Source of the DNA: Flammeovirgaceae bacterium
GTDB lineage: Bacteria > Bacteroidota > Bacteroidia > Cytophagales > Cyclobacteriaceae
Length of the DNA: 35,460 nucleotides
NCBI GenBank assembly: GCA_021300095.1
Contig: JAJTHV010000162.1
Location: forward strand, 1-35,460
Reading direction: 5' to 3'
In this document: one piece after another, positions 1-7,238 of the stretch
Position numbering within the stretch: the stretch's first letter is position 1
Layout of the letters: each line of letters begins with the position of its first letter
Notes under the pieces: model-generated
The model's database searches: none
What the model saw: only the letters and a program-made list of their open reading frames with translations
What the model was told of the DNA's origin: nothing
Translations under genes and position numbers: made by a program

Positions 1-603
1 ATCTGCCCAGCACATCACTTCCACCGGCTTGATGTCTTTTCCGATGTAGCTGCGTGCAATCTCCACGCAGTGGCAACCCAAATCCAGAATACATCCACCG
101 CCTGCTTGTTCAATATCCCAGAACCAATCGCTATGTGGACCCGGGTGTGTCTCACGTGATTTTGCCCATAGAATTCTGCCCAACGCTCCGTTCTTCACAC
201 TCTCATGCGCTTTGATAAACTTAGGTGTGTACACCAAGTCTTCCAGGTAGCCATTGAAGATGCCCGCTTTTTCTACGGCCTCTAGCATACGCTTAGCTTC
301 CTCGGCATTTCGCCCCAATGGCTTGGTGGTGATCACCGCTTTTTTGTGTTTGCAGCAGAGCATCACCGCCTCTTCGTGCAAATGATTGGGCAGAGAAATA
401 CAAACAATATCTACATCCGGCCGATTGATGGCATCTTCCAAAACAGTAGTAACAAAAGCTACTTTGTAATCGGCCGCAAATTTTTTGGCGCTCTCTTCCT
501 TACGGGAATAGATAGAAACAATTTTGTCTTTATTGCGATAGCCCTGAATGGAGTCAGCATAAAAGCGACCGATAAATCCGGAGCCGAGCATGGCAATGTT
601 CAT
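1..603 (-). CDS. Gfo/Idh/MocA-family oxidoreductase, partial (3' end outside window)
   Basis: Reading leftwards from the ATG at 603-601, 201 codons stay open to the window edge, so the C-terminus is missing. The start encodes a Rossmann NAD(P)-binding motif (GSGFIG, residues 7-12). LPNHLHEE (71-78) and TKPLG (93-97) follow. TKPLG is the family's EKP loop, whose Lys normally contacts cofactor and substrate; the usual Glu is Thr here. GGGCILDLGCHCVE (168-181) is the conserved start of the second domain, with its catalytic-region His. Known family role: NAD(P)-dependent oxidation or reduction of sugars, inositols and related polyols in the cytoplasm. It lies 33 bp downstream of the MFS transporter gene on the same strand, so the two probably form an uptake-and-oxidation operon. 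The substrate cannot be told from sequence. Confidence 0.93.
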   Translation of the reverse strand, partial: MNIAMLGSGFIGRFYADSIQGYRNKDKIVSIYSRKEESAKKFAADYKVAFVTTVLEDAINRPDVDIVCISLPNHLHEEAVMLCCKHKKAVITTKPLGRNAEEAKRMLEAVEKAGIFNGYLEDLVYTPKFIKAHESVKNGALGRILWAKSRETHPGPHSDWFWDIEQAGGGCILDLGCHCVEIARSYIGKDIKPVEVMCWAD

Positions 604-636
604 AGAGAATACTAGAATTAAAGATTGTTGAAATTA

Positions 637-1839
637 TTAGGCTGCTTTTTGGTTTCCCTTAAAGAATATTCCAAACAACAGCATTACACCTCCGGCAATA
701 GCAGCAGGGATAATCCAGATCTGTTGCCAGTTGTGGCCACCGCCTTCCAGTTTGTATGACTCTGTAATTTGTCCGGCCAACCAAAAGCCAACCAACATGC
801 CCACACCGTACGTTGCCAACGTAATCAATCCTTGAGCAGCGGATTTCGCTGTTTCTCCTGCTCGTTGCTCGGTATAAATTTGCCCGCTCACAAAGAAGAA
901 ATCGTAACAGATACCGTGAAGGATAATTCCTAGATATAAAAAAGATGAAAGTGAATCAGCATTGCCAAAGCTGAACAACAAATAGCGAGCCACCCAGGCG
1001 CCCATACCAATCAATAATATGGTTTTAATTCCAAATCTGCGGAAGAAGAGCGGAATCAAAATCATGAACAGTGTTTCAGACACTTGCCCCAGCGACATTT
1101 TTGCAGCCGCGCCAGACATGTTGATTTCATTGAAAAATTTATTTGCTTCCTGATAGTAGAAAGCGAGTGGAATACAAATCAATACCGATGAGATAAAGAA
1201 GACGAGGAAGCTGCTGTCTTTCAATAACTTCAATGCATCAAGCCCGATGATATCACCAAACGAAATGGATTTGCCAGCAGCACCCGGAGGTGTGTGTGGC
1301 AAGAAGAAACTGAGAACACCTAAAATGGCGGAAGCGCCAGAAGCCAATAAGAATGTGTTGGCTAACAAATTCTTACTTTCCCAAGCCAGCCATCCGATGG
1401 TAAGCCCTGCCACAATCCAACCGATCGTTCCCCACACACGCAGGCGGGCAAACTCTTTTTCAGGATTGCTCAACTGACGGAAAGCGACCGAGTTAACCAA
1501 CGCCAGCGTAGGCATGTAGGCAATCATGTATCCGAGTATCAATGGATAGAAGCTGGAGAAATCGGTTTGCTGCGAAAGCATATATAATAAAGCAGCGCCA
1601 ACCAAATGCAAAACAGCCAGAATGCGCTGTGCGGCAAAGAAGCGGTCGGCAATTAAGCCAATAATGAATGGTGCGATGATGGCGCCCAATGATTGCGTGC
1701 CATAGGCCATGCCATTTTCAATATCTGAGGCGTTAAGGGTTTTACTCAGGTAGGTGCCCATCGTTACGAACCACGATCCCCAAATAAAGAATTCGAGGAA
1801 CATCATGAGCGAGAGTTTAACAGTAGTGATCGGTTTCAT
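637..1839 (-). CDS. MFS transporter, nucleoside:H+ symporter (NupG-like) family
   Basis: A 400-aa inner-membrane protein with about twelve hydrophobic segments and no soluble domain. The N-terminus (MKPITTVKLSLMMFLEFFIW, then GSWFVTMGTYL) is typical of the Bacteroidota branch of the nucleoside:H+ symporter family within MFS. Family members import nucleosides by proton symport. In Bacteroidota many members sit beside Gfo/Idh/MocA enzymes and probably carry sugars or polyols instead. Here the next gene (603 to 1) is such an oxidoreductase, which supports co-transcription and a carbohydrate-like substrate; that substrate is inference. The ATG at 1839 is the first in frame before the hydrophobic N-terminus, and the length is normal. 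A palindrome at 1874-1894 lies just upstream and may be an operator or the end of the preceding transcript. Confidence 0.9.
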   Translation of the reverse strand: MKPITTVKLSLMMFLEFFIWGSWFVTMGTYLSKTLNASDIENGMAYGTQSLGAIIAPFIIGLIADRFFAAQRILAVLHLVGAALLYMLSQQTDFSSFYPLILGYMIAYMPTLALVNSVAFRQLSNPEKEFARLRVWGTIGWIVAGLTIGWLAWESKNLLANTFLLASGASAILGVLSFFLPHTPPGAAGKSISFGDIIGLDALKLLKDSSFLVFFISSVLICIPLAFYYQEANKFFNEINMSGAAAKMSLGQVSETLFMILIPLFFRRFGIKTILLIGMGAWVARYLLFSFGNADSLSSFLYLGIILHGICYDFFFVSGQIYTEQRAGETAKSAAQGLITLATYGVGMLVGFWLAGQITESYKLEGGGHNWQQIWIIPAAIAGGVMLLFGIFFKGNQKAA

Positions 1840-1873
1840 TCGTATCAGTTTAAAATTAGGTAGTTCGATTTAC

Positions 1874-1894
1874 GATTTATTTTTGAAATAAATC
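1874..1894. repeat. Perfect 9-bp inverted repeat upstream of the MFS gene
   Basis: GATTTATTT (1874-1882), a TTG loop, then AAATAAATC (1886-1894). Outer arms TTCGAT (1865-1870) and ATCGAA (1898-1903) extend the symmetry imperfectly. It lies between the stop of the esterase-like gene (1927) and the MFS start (1839). It is A+T-rich with no clear U-run on the minus strand, so an operator is at least as likely as a terminator. Confidence 0.5.
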
Positions 1895-1926
1895 AATATC
1901 GAATGCAGAATTGTATGAATGGGAAA

Positions 1927-4434
1927 TTAGTTGTTTTTATCCAGTAGCTTGTAAATCTCCGCTACCTTATCTTCTACAACTAAATTGTGGTTCTGCCAAA
2001 ACGCAGGTTCTTCCATTGGGACTTTATTTTTGATGCTGGAAAGGCTCAACTTTTTAGAAATATCTTTTTCGCCCAAATTTATTTCCGTAGACAGCATTTC
2101 TTTGATGTGCGCATAGTTAAAATGCTTCGCGGTTTTGCTATTCAATATCTTGTAGAAACTAACCTGCTTGGAGTAATTTAAAAAGTATTTGCCGTCATGT
2201 TGCTTATACGTTTGTACCAGTTGATGCCCATACGGATCATATCGCAAATGTGGATATTTTCTTGATGAGTAGGGTTTCCGATAAATCAAAATCTCAAACT
2301 TCAGCACAGCAAAATTTGCTACGTCCACAAAAATTCGGCCTTTGGCCGATAGTGGTCCTGGGTAGCCAAAGCCAGTCGTAAAAGCCCCGGGTCGCTTACA
2401 GTCAAACGAAATTTCATAAACGAGCCGATTCTCCAAAACAGTTTTTCCAATTACACTTAGATCGTAATAACCAGGTCGATGAAGTACATTGTCTTTGTCT
2501 AAAACTACATCGTGTGTCAGCATCAGCCACAACGAACCCACACCGCTCCACAAATCTTTTTCCTGATTTTTAGTGGTATTCCGGAACTGCAAAATTTCTC
2601 CCTTTAACTTTTTTTGAATGGTAGACGAGGGCGTGTAACCGTCTTGATTGTACACCATCACGGAGGCCTCTTCGTTGAACATTACCGAGTCATTGTCATA
2701 ATCTTTTACGCGGAAGAAAAACTCTTGGTGATGAGGGAGTTGGTAATAATTTGATGAAATGCTCTTTTCGGCTTTTTTTAAAATCTCCTTGGCCGAAAGG
2801 GATTTCGCACGAATCTCCAAGGCTTCCAATTCATATTGCCGAGGGATTAGTTCAAACTTGTTGCTTCTCTTGAATTCCGAAACAGATACAGTATCAGAAA
2901 AATAGCCAATGGAAGAAATTACTAGTTTATCTGCGGGGCTCGATTTCCAATTGAAGGCAAACTCACCAACAGAATTGCAAGCCACGCCTTTTGAGGTATT
3001 CATCAACGAAACAGTGGCGTACGCAATTCCTTCTTTGGTGCTTTTGTCGGTGACTCTCTTCACCGATGCCTGCATTGGTTTTCGTTGAGCCGTTGGGTTA
3101 GTGACTTTAATGGGTGGTGCATTGGTTGAATCACTTGCTACCGGAATCGATGGCGGGTATGAATGCTTGATAAAGAAAAGTCCGTCTACAATTTTTGGCC
3201 AAGCTGCTTCTATAGGTAAGTTGCCCAATGCCGAGGAATAAAAATAGTTTGCATTTCTGTTCTTGCTGTAATCCACGAATGCAAAATCAAAGTTTTTATC
3301 AACCAGATATCTTTCAATGCTTTTGGCAGGTGGCTCAATCGGCTTGAGGGATTTGGGCGGAAATCCAAGCATTCCAAAACTTCCCTCAAAAGACGAAAAG
3401 GCGAGGCTATAAACGTTGTCACCAAAATGATTTTTTAACACTTGTCCCATAGGCTCAGCGCCCTCCAACAACTTATCAAAATTGGTCGGCTCATGATTTT
3501 TTTCTAAACTATCTAGCCGATGGGCAAATGTTCTAGTTAAGCTTGTGGCTCGGTGCAATTGAATTTGATTTGCGAAATGATAGGTGGCGCCCCAACAAAT
3601 GATTTTGCTATTGGGATAAAGCGTAGAAAGGAAAATTAGATTTTTTGCCATTTGCAAATCGCGCGGATTCTGGACTTTTATCTCTTTGCCATTCATCACA
3701 TCAATCTCGTATTGAACCATCGCCAACCAACTGATCAATACTTGGTGCATTACCTTAGCATGAATTGTTTCTTTGCCGGAAAGCGTATCAAACGCTTTCA
3801 AAATTCTTTGTGCTGAAGTGAAAAATCGGGCGGAATCGGCAGCATCACTGGCCACAAATTCGGCATCACCTTCAATCACTTCTTGTAAAACTTGATAGTC
3901 TGACTCAGTTAAAGATTGCGAATCCTTTAAAAGCTCTTTTAAGTCCGACAAATAATTTTCTTTGAAGAAGTTATCGGCCTGACAATCGAAACCGCTTACG
4001 AGTAAAGGAGCTGAACTCTTGTGCTGCGTGTTAATGTATTCGAGCAGCGGCACTAACTCTTTCGACTCTGACCAGATGTCGAAAACACTTTGCTTAAGAG
4101 GATTGTTTGAAAAATTTGAATTTAATAATTCATTCGCTTTGTAATTATCGTAAAGCCCACTTTCAAAACTCAAAACGTTAAAACCTAGCTGCTCATGTAG
4201 AAATTTTATAAGCCTGACTTTGGCTTGAAACGTTGCGCCCTCTCCATGCGATTGCTCGCCCAACAAAACAATTCTTTTGTCTTTAAGGACCTCTTTTAAA
4301 GGTTCAAGGTCAACAAAATCAGTTTGAGAAGGGTCAATCGATTTTATCTGGTGAATTGGAAATCCGGTGTCGGATGTTTGTGCTATTAGTGGAATGCTGA
4401 CAATAATTAAAAGCGGTAATAGGATATATCGCAT
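1927..4434 (-). CDS. Secreted erythromycin esterase-like protein fused to a CarboxypepD_reg-like domain and C-terminal region
   Basis: The open frame reaches back to 4497. I prefer the ATG at 4434 (835 aa) because it gives a clean signal peptide (MRYILLPLLIIVSIPLIAQ) and clears the end of the VOC reading frame; an ATG at 4458 is the alternative. Residues about 35-440 are erythromycin esterase-like: GEQSHGEG (59-66) and FESGLYD (90-96) carry the Glu and His residues conserved in that superfamily. Around 455-525 is a CarboxypepD_reg-like beta-sandwich, usual in Bacteroidota surface proteins. A roughly 300-residue C-terminal region follows, as in many Bacteroidota proteins with that module. Ere enzymes hydrolyse macrolide lactones, but most chromosomal relatives have unknown substrates, so a resistance role should not be assumed. 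The signal peptide points to periplasm or cell surface. Confidence 0.82.
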   Translation of the reverse strand: MRYILLPLLIIVSIPLIAQTSDTGFPIHQIKSIDPSQTDFVDLEPLKEVLKDKRIVLLGEQSHGEGATFQAKVRLIKFLHEQLGFNVLSFESGLYDNYKANELLNSNFSNNPLKQSVFDIWSESKELVPLLEYINTQHKSSAPLLVSGFDCQADNFFKENYLSDLKELLKDSQSLTESDYQVLQEVIEGDAEFVASDAADSARFFTSAQRILKAFDTLSGKETIHAKVMHQVLISWLAMVQYEIDVMNGKEIKVQNPRDLQMAKNLIFLSTLYPNSKIICWGATYHFANQIQLHRATSLTRTFAHRLDSLEKNHEPTNFDKLLEGAEPMGQVLKNHFGDNVYSLAFSSFEGSFGMLGFPPKSLKPIEPPAKSIERYLVDKNFDFAFVDYSKNRNANYFYSSALGNLPIEAAWPKIVDGLFFIKHSYPPSIPVASDSTNAPPIKVTNPTAQRKPMQASVKRVTDKSTKEGIAYATVSLMNTSKGVACNSVGEFAFNWKSSPADKLVISSIGYFSDTVSVSEFKRSNKFELIPRQYELEALEIRAKSLSAKEILKKAEKSISSNYYQLPHHQEFFFRVKDYDNDSVMFNEEASVMVYNQDGYTPSSTIQKKLKGEILQFRNTTKNQEKDLWSGVGSLWLMLTHDVVLDKDNVLHRPGYYDLSVIGKTVLENRLVYEISFDCKRPGAFTTGFGYPGPLSAKGRIFVDVANFAVLKFEILIYRKPYSSRKYPHLRYDPYGHQLVQTYKQHDGKYFLNYSKQVSFYKILNSKTAKHFNYAHIKEMLSTEINLGEKDISKKLSLSSIKNKVPMEEPAFWQNHNLVVEDKVAEIYKLLDKNN

Positions 4435-4483
4435 TTTTGATGAGGTTAGGTGTGACATAACGATCCTTAAGTAATCTATATTA

Positions 4484-4890
4484 TTAGGATTCTTCAAAGA
4501 AAGTTGTCACCTCTAACCGATTATTGTCGGGGTCGAGTGTTTCAAATTCGTAATAGCCATCGCCTGTTTTCGCGGTCCACTTAGAATTGGGATACCAGCA
4601 TTCGCTAATTGCTTAGCTTTTTCATCTACTTGATCCATGGTGTCGACACCAAAAGCCAAATGAATGATACCTTGATGTTGGGCAGCGACCCGATCATTCG
4701 TATTCGCAGGTACTCCTACCATCTGCATCAACTCCAGCCGTGCGCCCGATTGAAAACTGAGAAAGTAACTTTGAAACTGTTTTTTCTCGTTGGTGTATTT
4801 CTCATTCGGCACACCGTCAAAGAATTTCACATAGAAATCTTTTAATACTTCTAGTTGTTGCGTCCAGATGGCTACGTGTTCGAGGGTCAT
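4484..4890 (-). pseudogene. VOC (glyoxalase/bleomycin-resistance fold) protein, frameshifted near the C-terminus
   Basis: From ATG 4890 the frame gives a good VOC protein: LEHVAIW with H5, RLELM with E53 and GIIHLAFGV with H77 are three of the four usual metal ligands. After GPRK (K108, codon 4569-4567) it turns to unrelated sequence and stops at 4513. Adding one A to the AAAA run (4567-4570, minus strand) restores a classic VOC ending, TGDGYYEFETLDPDNN then RLEVTTFFEES, stopping at 4484. The fourth ligand (Glu in RLEV) lies in that shifted tail. The intact protein would be 135 aa. Either the gene has a one-base deletion or the assembly lost a base in a homopolymer. Substrate unknown; VOC proteins isomerise, cleave or bind small molecules. 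Confidence 0.85.
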
Positions 4891-4919
4891 TTAGTACAAA
4901 CGATTAACTAGGGATAGAA

Positions 4920-5108
4920 TCAACAGATAAAATTTAAAATCTGATTTTTCTGGTTTGTAGAAAGCCCTTCAATTAATCGCCAAATCTCACCATCATATAT
5001 CTTTGCTTGGGTAAACCCAAATGTCTCTGCACCATATTCGAAAACTTCGTATAAATCAATGCTAAACTGCCTCGAGACAACTACGTCAAGTACTTTTGTT
5101 CCCTCCAT
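4920..5108 (-). pseudogene. ParE/RelE-type toxin, C-terminally truncated
   Basis: Only 62 residues, against about 95-100 for the family. The N-terminal part matches the ParE style of Bacteroidota (VVVSRQFSIDLYEVFEYGAE, FTQAKIYDGEIWRLIEGLS). The protein then ends after TNQKNQILNFIC, losing the central and C-terminal strands that carry the basic residues of ParE/RelE toxins. I saw no continuation in the other frames of the 29 bp left before the VOC gene, so a deletion is likelier than a frameshift. The start at 5108 overlaps the antitoxin gene by 28 bp, the usual arrangement; a later start is possible. Intact ParE toxins poison gyrase and RelE toxins cut mRNA on the ribosome. This remnant is probably inactive. 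Confidence 0.68.
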
Positions 5109-5254
5109 CCTTTAATCAATTTCTTTGATTCCTCAATTGAATAAAAGGGGCCTTTTTCAGCAGCTTTAATAGCTTCTTTTAATTGATCGTCCGACAATGC
5201 TTCTCCCGATAAAGCTATACTTTGCGCTACCAATTTTTTACCTGAAGTTTTCAT
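5081..5254 (-). CDS. Small antitoxin of a ParE/RelE-type toxin-antitoxin pair
   Basis: ATG at 5254 opens a 57-residue frame ending at TAG 5083-5081. It begins MKTSGKKLVAQSIALSGEAL and ends SKKLIKGWREQKYLT. It is short, charged and probably helical, as expected for the antitoxin partner of a ParE toxin. It precedes the toxin and overlaps it by 28 bp, so the two were translationally coupled. No clear DNA-binding motif is visible, but many such antitoxins autorepress through a short N-terminal ribbon-helix-helix. The identification rests on position and size more than on a recognised motif. With the toxin truncated, this antitoxin may be a relic. Confidence 0.6.
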   Translation of the reverse strand: MKTSGKKLVAQSIALSGEALSDDQLKEAIKAAEKGPFYSIEESKKLIKGWREQKYLT

Positions 5255-5359
5255 TGTTATAAATTTTTTCGGATACTAAATCACTAGAAAACCCGATTGA
5301 TTGTTACTAATTTAACTCAATTCGTTAGTTAATCAAATAACAATAGATAGTGTAGCTCT

Positions 5360-6745
5360 CTACACCATCTTCTCCGGCCTTACCCACTCATCAAACTGCT
5401 CGGAAGTAAGCAAGCCTAATTCGACAGCAGCCTCGCGAAGGGTTTTGTTTTCTTTGTGCGCCTTCTTGGCAATCTTCGCAGCATTCTCGTAACCGATGTG
5501 GGTATTTAAAGCCGTTACTAGCATCAACGAATTTTCCATGTGTTGTTTGATGATGGGCAAGTTTGGCTCGATACCGATAGCACATTTATCATTAAAGGAA
5601 ACACACGCATCGCCTATCAAGCGGGCACTTTGCAATACGTTCGCAGCAATTACAGGTTTGAATACGTTCAACTCAAAGTGACCGTTCGAACCTCCAATGG
5701 TCACGGCTACATCGTTGCCCATCACTTGTGCGCACACCATCGTCATCGCTTCGGGTTGAGTAGGGTTTACCTTCCCCGGCATAATGGAAGATCCAGGTTC
5801 GTTATCAGGAATAATAATTTCACCTATACCACTGCGCGGGCCCGAGCTGAGCATGCGAATGTCGTTCGCAATTTTCATCAATGAAACCGCTACACGCTTC
5901 AGTGCTCCGGAGAGTTCCACCATTGCATCGTGTGCTGCCAATGCTTCAAACTTATTAGGTGCTGTTACAAATGGAAGGCCGGTCAATTCCGCAATCTTTT
6001 TCGCTACGAGCACATCGTATCCTTTGGGGGTATTCAATCCCGTGCCAACGGCTGTGCCACCCAATGCTAATTCACTAATCATTCCTAATGAATTGTTAAT
6101 AGCGCGAATACCGTTATCTAATTGTTGCGCATAACCACCAAATTCCTGGCCTAAGGTAAGTGGAGTCGCGTCCATAAAGTGTGTGCGACCGGTTTTTACA
6201 ATGGCTTTAAAGTCGGTTGCTTTTTTATGAAGCGTATCGCGCAGCTTTTGCAATCCCGGCAAGGTAATTTCTACTACTTGCTTGTAGGCTGCAATGTGCA
6301 TGGCGGTAGGATACGTATCGTTGCTGGATTGTGATTTGTTGACATCATCATTCGGGTGCAACACTTTTTTCTCGTCTGTCAGTTTGCCGCCACTCAACAC
6401 GTGCGCGCGGTAAGCGATTACCTCGTTCGCATTCATGTTGCTTTGTGTGCCGGAGCCTGTTTGCCAGATCACCAGCGGAAATTGATCATCAAGTTTGCCC
6501 GCCACAATTTCATCGCACACTTTGGAGATCATATCTTTCTTGTCTGCGGCAAGAGCCCCTAACTCGTGGTTGGCCATAGCCGCTGCTTTTTTCAGGTAGC
6601 CGAACGCGTGGATAATCTCCTTGGGCATGCTAGCCTCAGGTCCGATCTTAAAATTGTTGCGCGAGCGCTCGGTTTGTGCGCCCCAATATTTGTCGGCCGG
6701 TACTTGTACCTCGCCCATGGTGTCTTTTTCGATGCGGAAGTTCAT
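5360..6745 (-). CDS. fumC: Fumarate hydratase, class II
   Basis: Interconverts fumarate and L-malate in the TCA cycle; an iron-independent cytoplasmic homotetramer. Starting at ATG 6745 the protein is 461 aa, normal for FumC, and begins [20 protein letters not shown]. The open frame extends to 6847, but the extra 34 residues have no counterpart in the family. Signatures: [13 protein letters not shown] (97-109), [11 protein letters not shown] (140-150), [12 protein letters not shown] with catalytic-region H189, and the fumarase/aspartase signature [13 protein letters not shown] (318-330), whose mobile loop carries the catalytic serine. The C-terminus ends normally (LRPEKMV-like). The gene is divergent from the PadR gene at 6891, sharing a 145-bp upstream region. 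Confidence 0.97.
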   Translation of the reverse strand: MNFRIEKDTMGEVQVPADKYWGAQTERSRNNFKIGPEASMPKEIIHAFGYLKKAAAMANHELGALAADKKDMISKVCDEIVAGKLDDQFPLVIWQTGSGTQSNMNANEVIAYRAHVLSGGKLTDEKKVLHPNDDVNKSQSSNDTYPTAMHIAAYKQVVEITLPGLQKLRDTLHKKATDFKAIVKTGRTHFMDATPLTLGQEFGGYAQQLDNGIRAINNSLGMISELALGGTAVGTGLNTPKGYDVLVAKKIAELTGLPFVTAPNKFEALAAHDAMVELSGALKRVAVSLMKIANDIRMLSSGPRSGIGEIIIPDNEPGSSIMPGKVNPTQPEAMTMVCAQVMGNDVAVTIGGSNGHFELNVFKPVIAANVLQSARLIGDACVSFNDKCAIGIEPNLPIIKQHMENSLMLVTALNTHIGYENAAKIAKKAHKENKTLREAAVELGLLTSEQFDEWVRPEKMV

Positions 6746-6873
6746 GTGTATAGTTGAGTTTAAACAGTGGGTAAAAATAAACAAACCTTCGTGGTGTCTG
6801 GAGCCTTTTAAATTATTTTTCTGATTTGTTACTAACTGGTAGAACAAATAACCAACTGTTCCGTATATTAGTT

Positions 6874-6887
6874 CTACAATTTAGTAG
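6874..6887. promoter_or_regulatory. Candidate PadR operator ahead of module A
   Basis: CTAC-N6-GTAG (CTAC 6874-6877, GTAG 6884-6887) ends three bases before the PadR start at 6891. A second symmetry, GTAGAAC near 6839-6845 against GTTCTAC 6871-6877, shares the CTAC arm. The corresponding position ahead of module B (9991-10000) holds ACTACAAATA, which has the same CTACAA core. PadR proteins usually repress their own operon through such inverted repeats. The role is inferred from position and symmetry. Confidence 0.35.
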
Positions 6888-6890
6888 TAT

Positions 6891-7238
6891 ATGATAGAAA
6901 CACGACTGGGCGAATTTGAAGAAGTGATCTTATTGCTCACAGGCATTTTAGGTGAAGAAGCCTACGCTTTTAAGATTGCCGAAGAGTTTGAATCGCAAAC
7001 GAAGCGCTCTGTTTCCATTGGAGCGGTACACTCTACCCTTACCCGATTAGAAGAAAAAGGATTTTTGAAATCGGAGATGGGCAAATCAACAGCTGAACGC
7101 GGAGGCAGGCGCAAGCGCATTTACACCATCACCGCCTACGGAAAAAAAACCTTAACGGCTGCCAAAGAATTCAAACAAGCGCTGTGGGATCAGTTTCCGG
7201 GCTTTGCTACTTCTAAAGTGAGCTTTGGTCTTTCATGA
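6891..7238 (+). CDS. PadR-family transcriptional regulator (module A)
   Basis: A 115-aa winged-helix regulator. LGEFEEVILLLTGILGEEAY opens the PadR domain; SIGAVHSTLTRLEEKGFLKS is the recognition helix and wing entry; GGRRKRIYTITAYGKK is the wing and start of the dimerisation helix. PadR proteins are mostly dimeric repressors that respond to small ligands. The TGA stop overlaps the permease ATG by 4 bp (ATGA at 7235), so the pair is translationally coupled and the regulator almost certainly controls that permease. The start at 6891 fits the conserved GEFEE N-terminus shared with the PadR genes at 10020, 28892 and 29050. Confidence 0.93.
   Translation: MIETRLGEFEEVILLLTGILGEEAYAFKIAEEFESQTKRSVSIGAVHSTLTRLEEKGFLKSEMGKSTAERGGRRKRIYTITAYGKKTLTAAKEFKQALWDQFPGFATSKVSFGLS

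Noticed and set aside
346-615. 89-residue plus-strand open frame
   Set aside because: It is antisense to the Gfo/Idh/MocA gene, whose motifs are unmistakable on the other strand.
1927-4434. Calling the esterase-like gene a macrolide-resistance gene
   Set aside because: Only superfamily motifs are seen, in a large secreted fusion; related chromosomal proteins have unknown substrates.
6746-6847. N-terminal extension of fumarase to 6847
   Set aside because: The extra 34 residues do not resemble any fumarase N-terminus and lie in the divergent promoter region; the ATG at 6745 gives the normal length.
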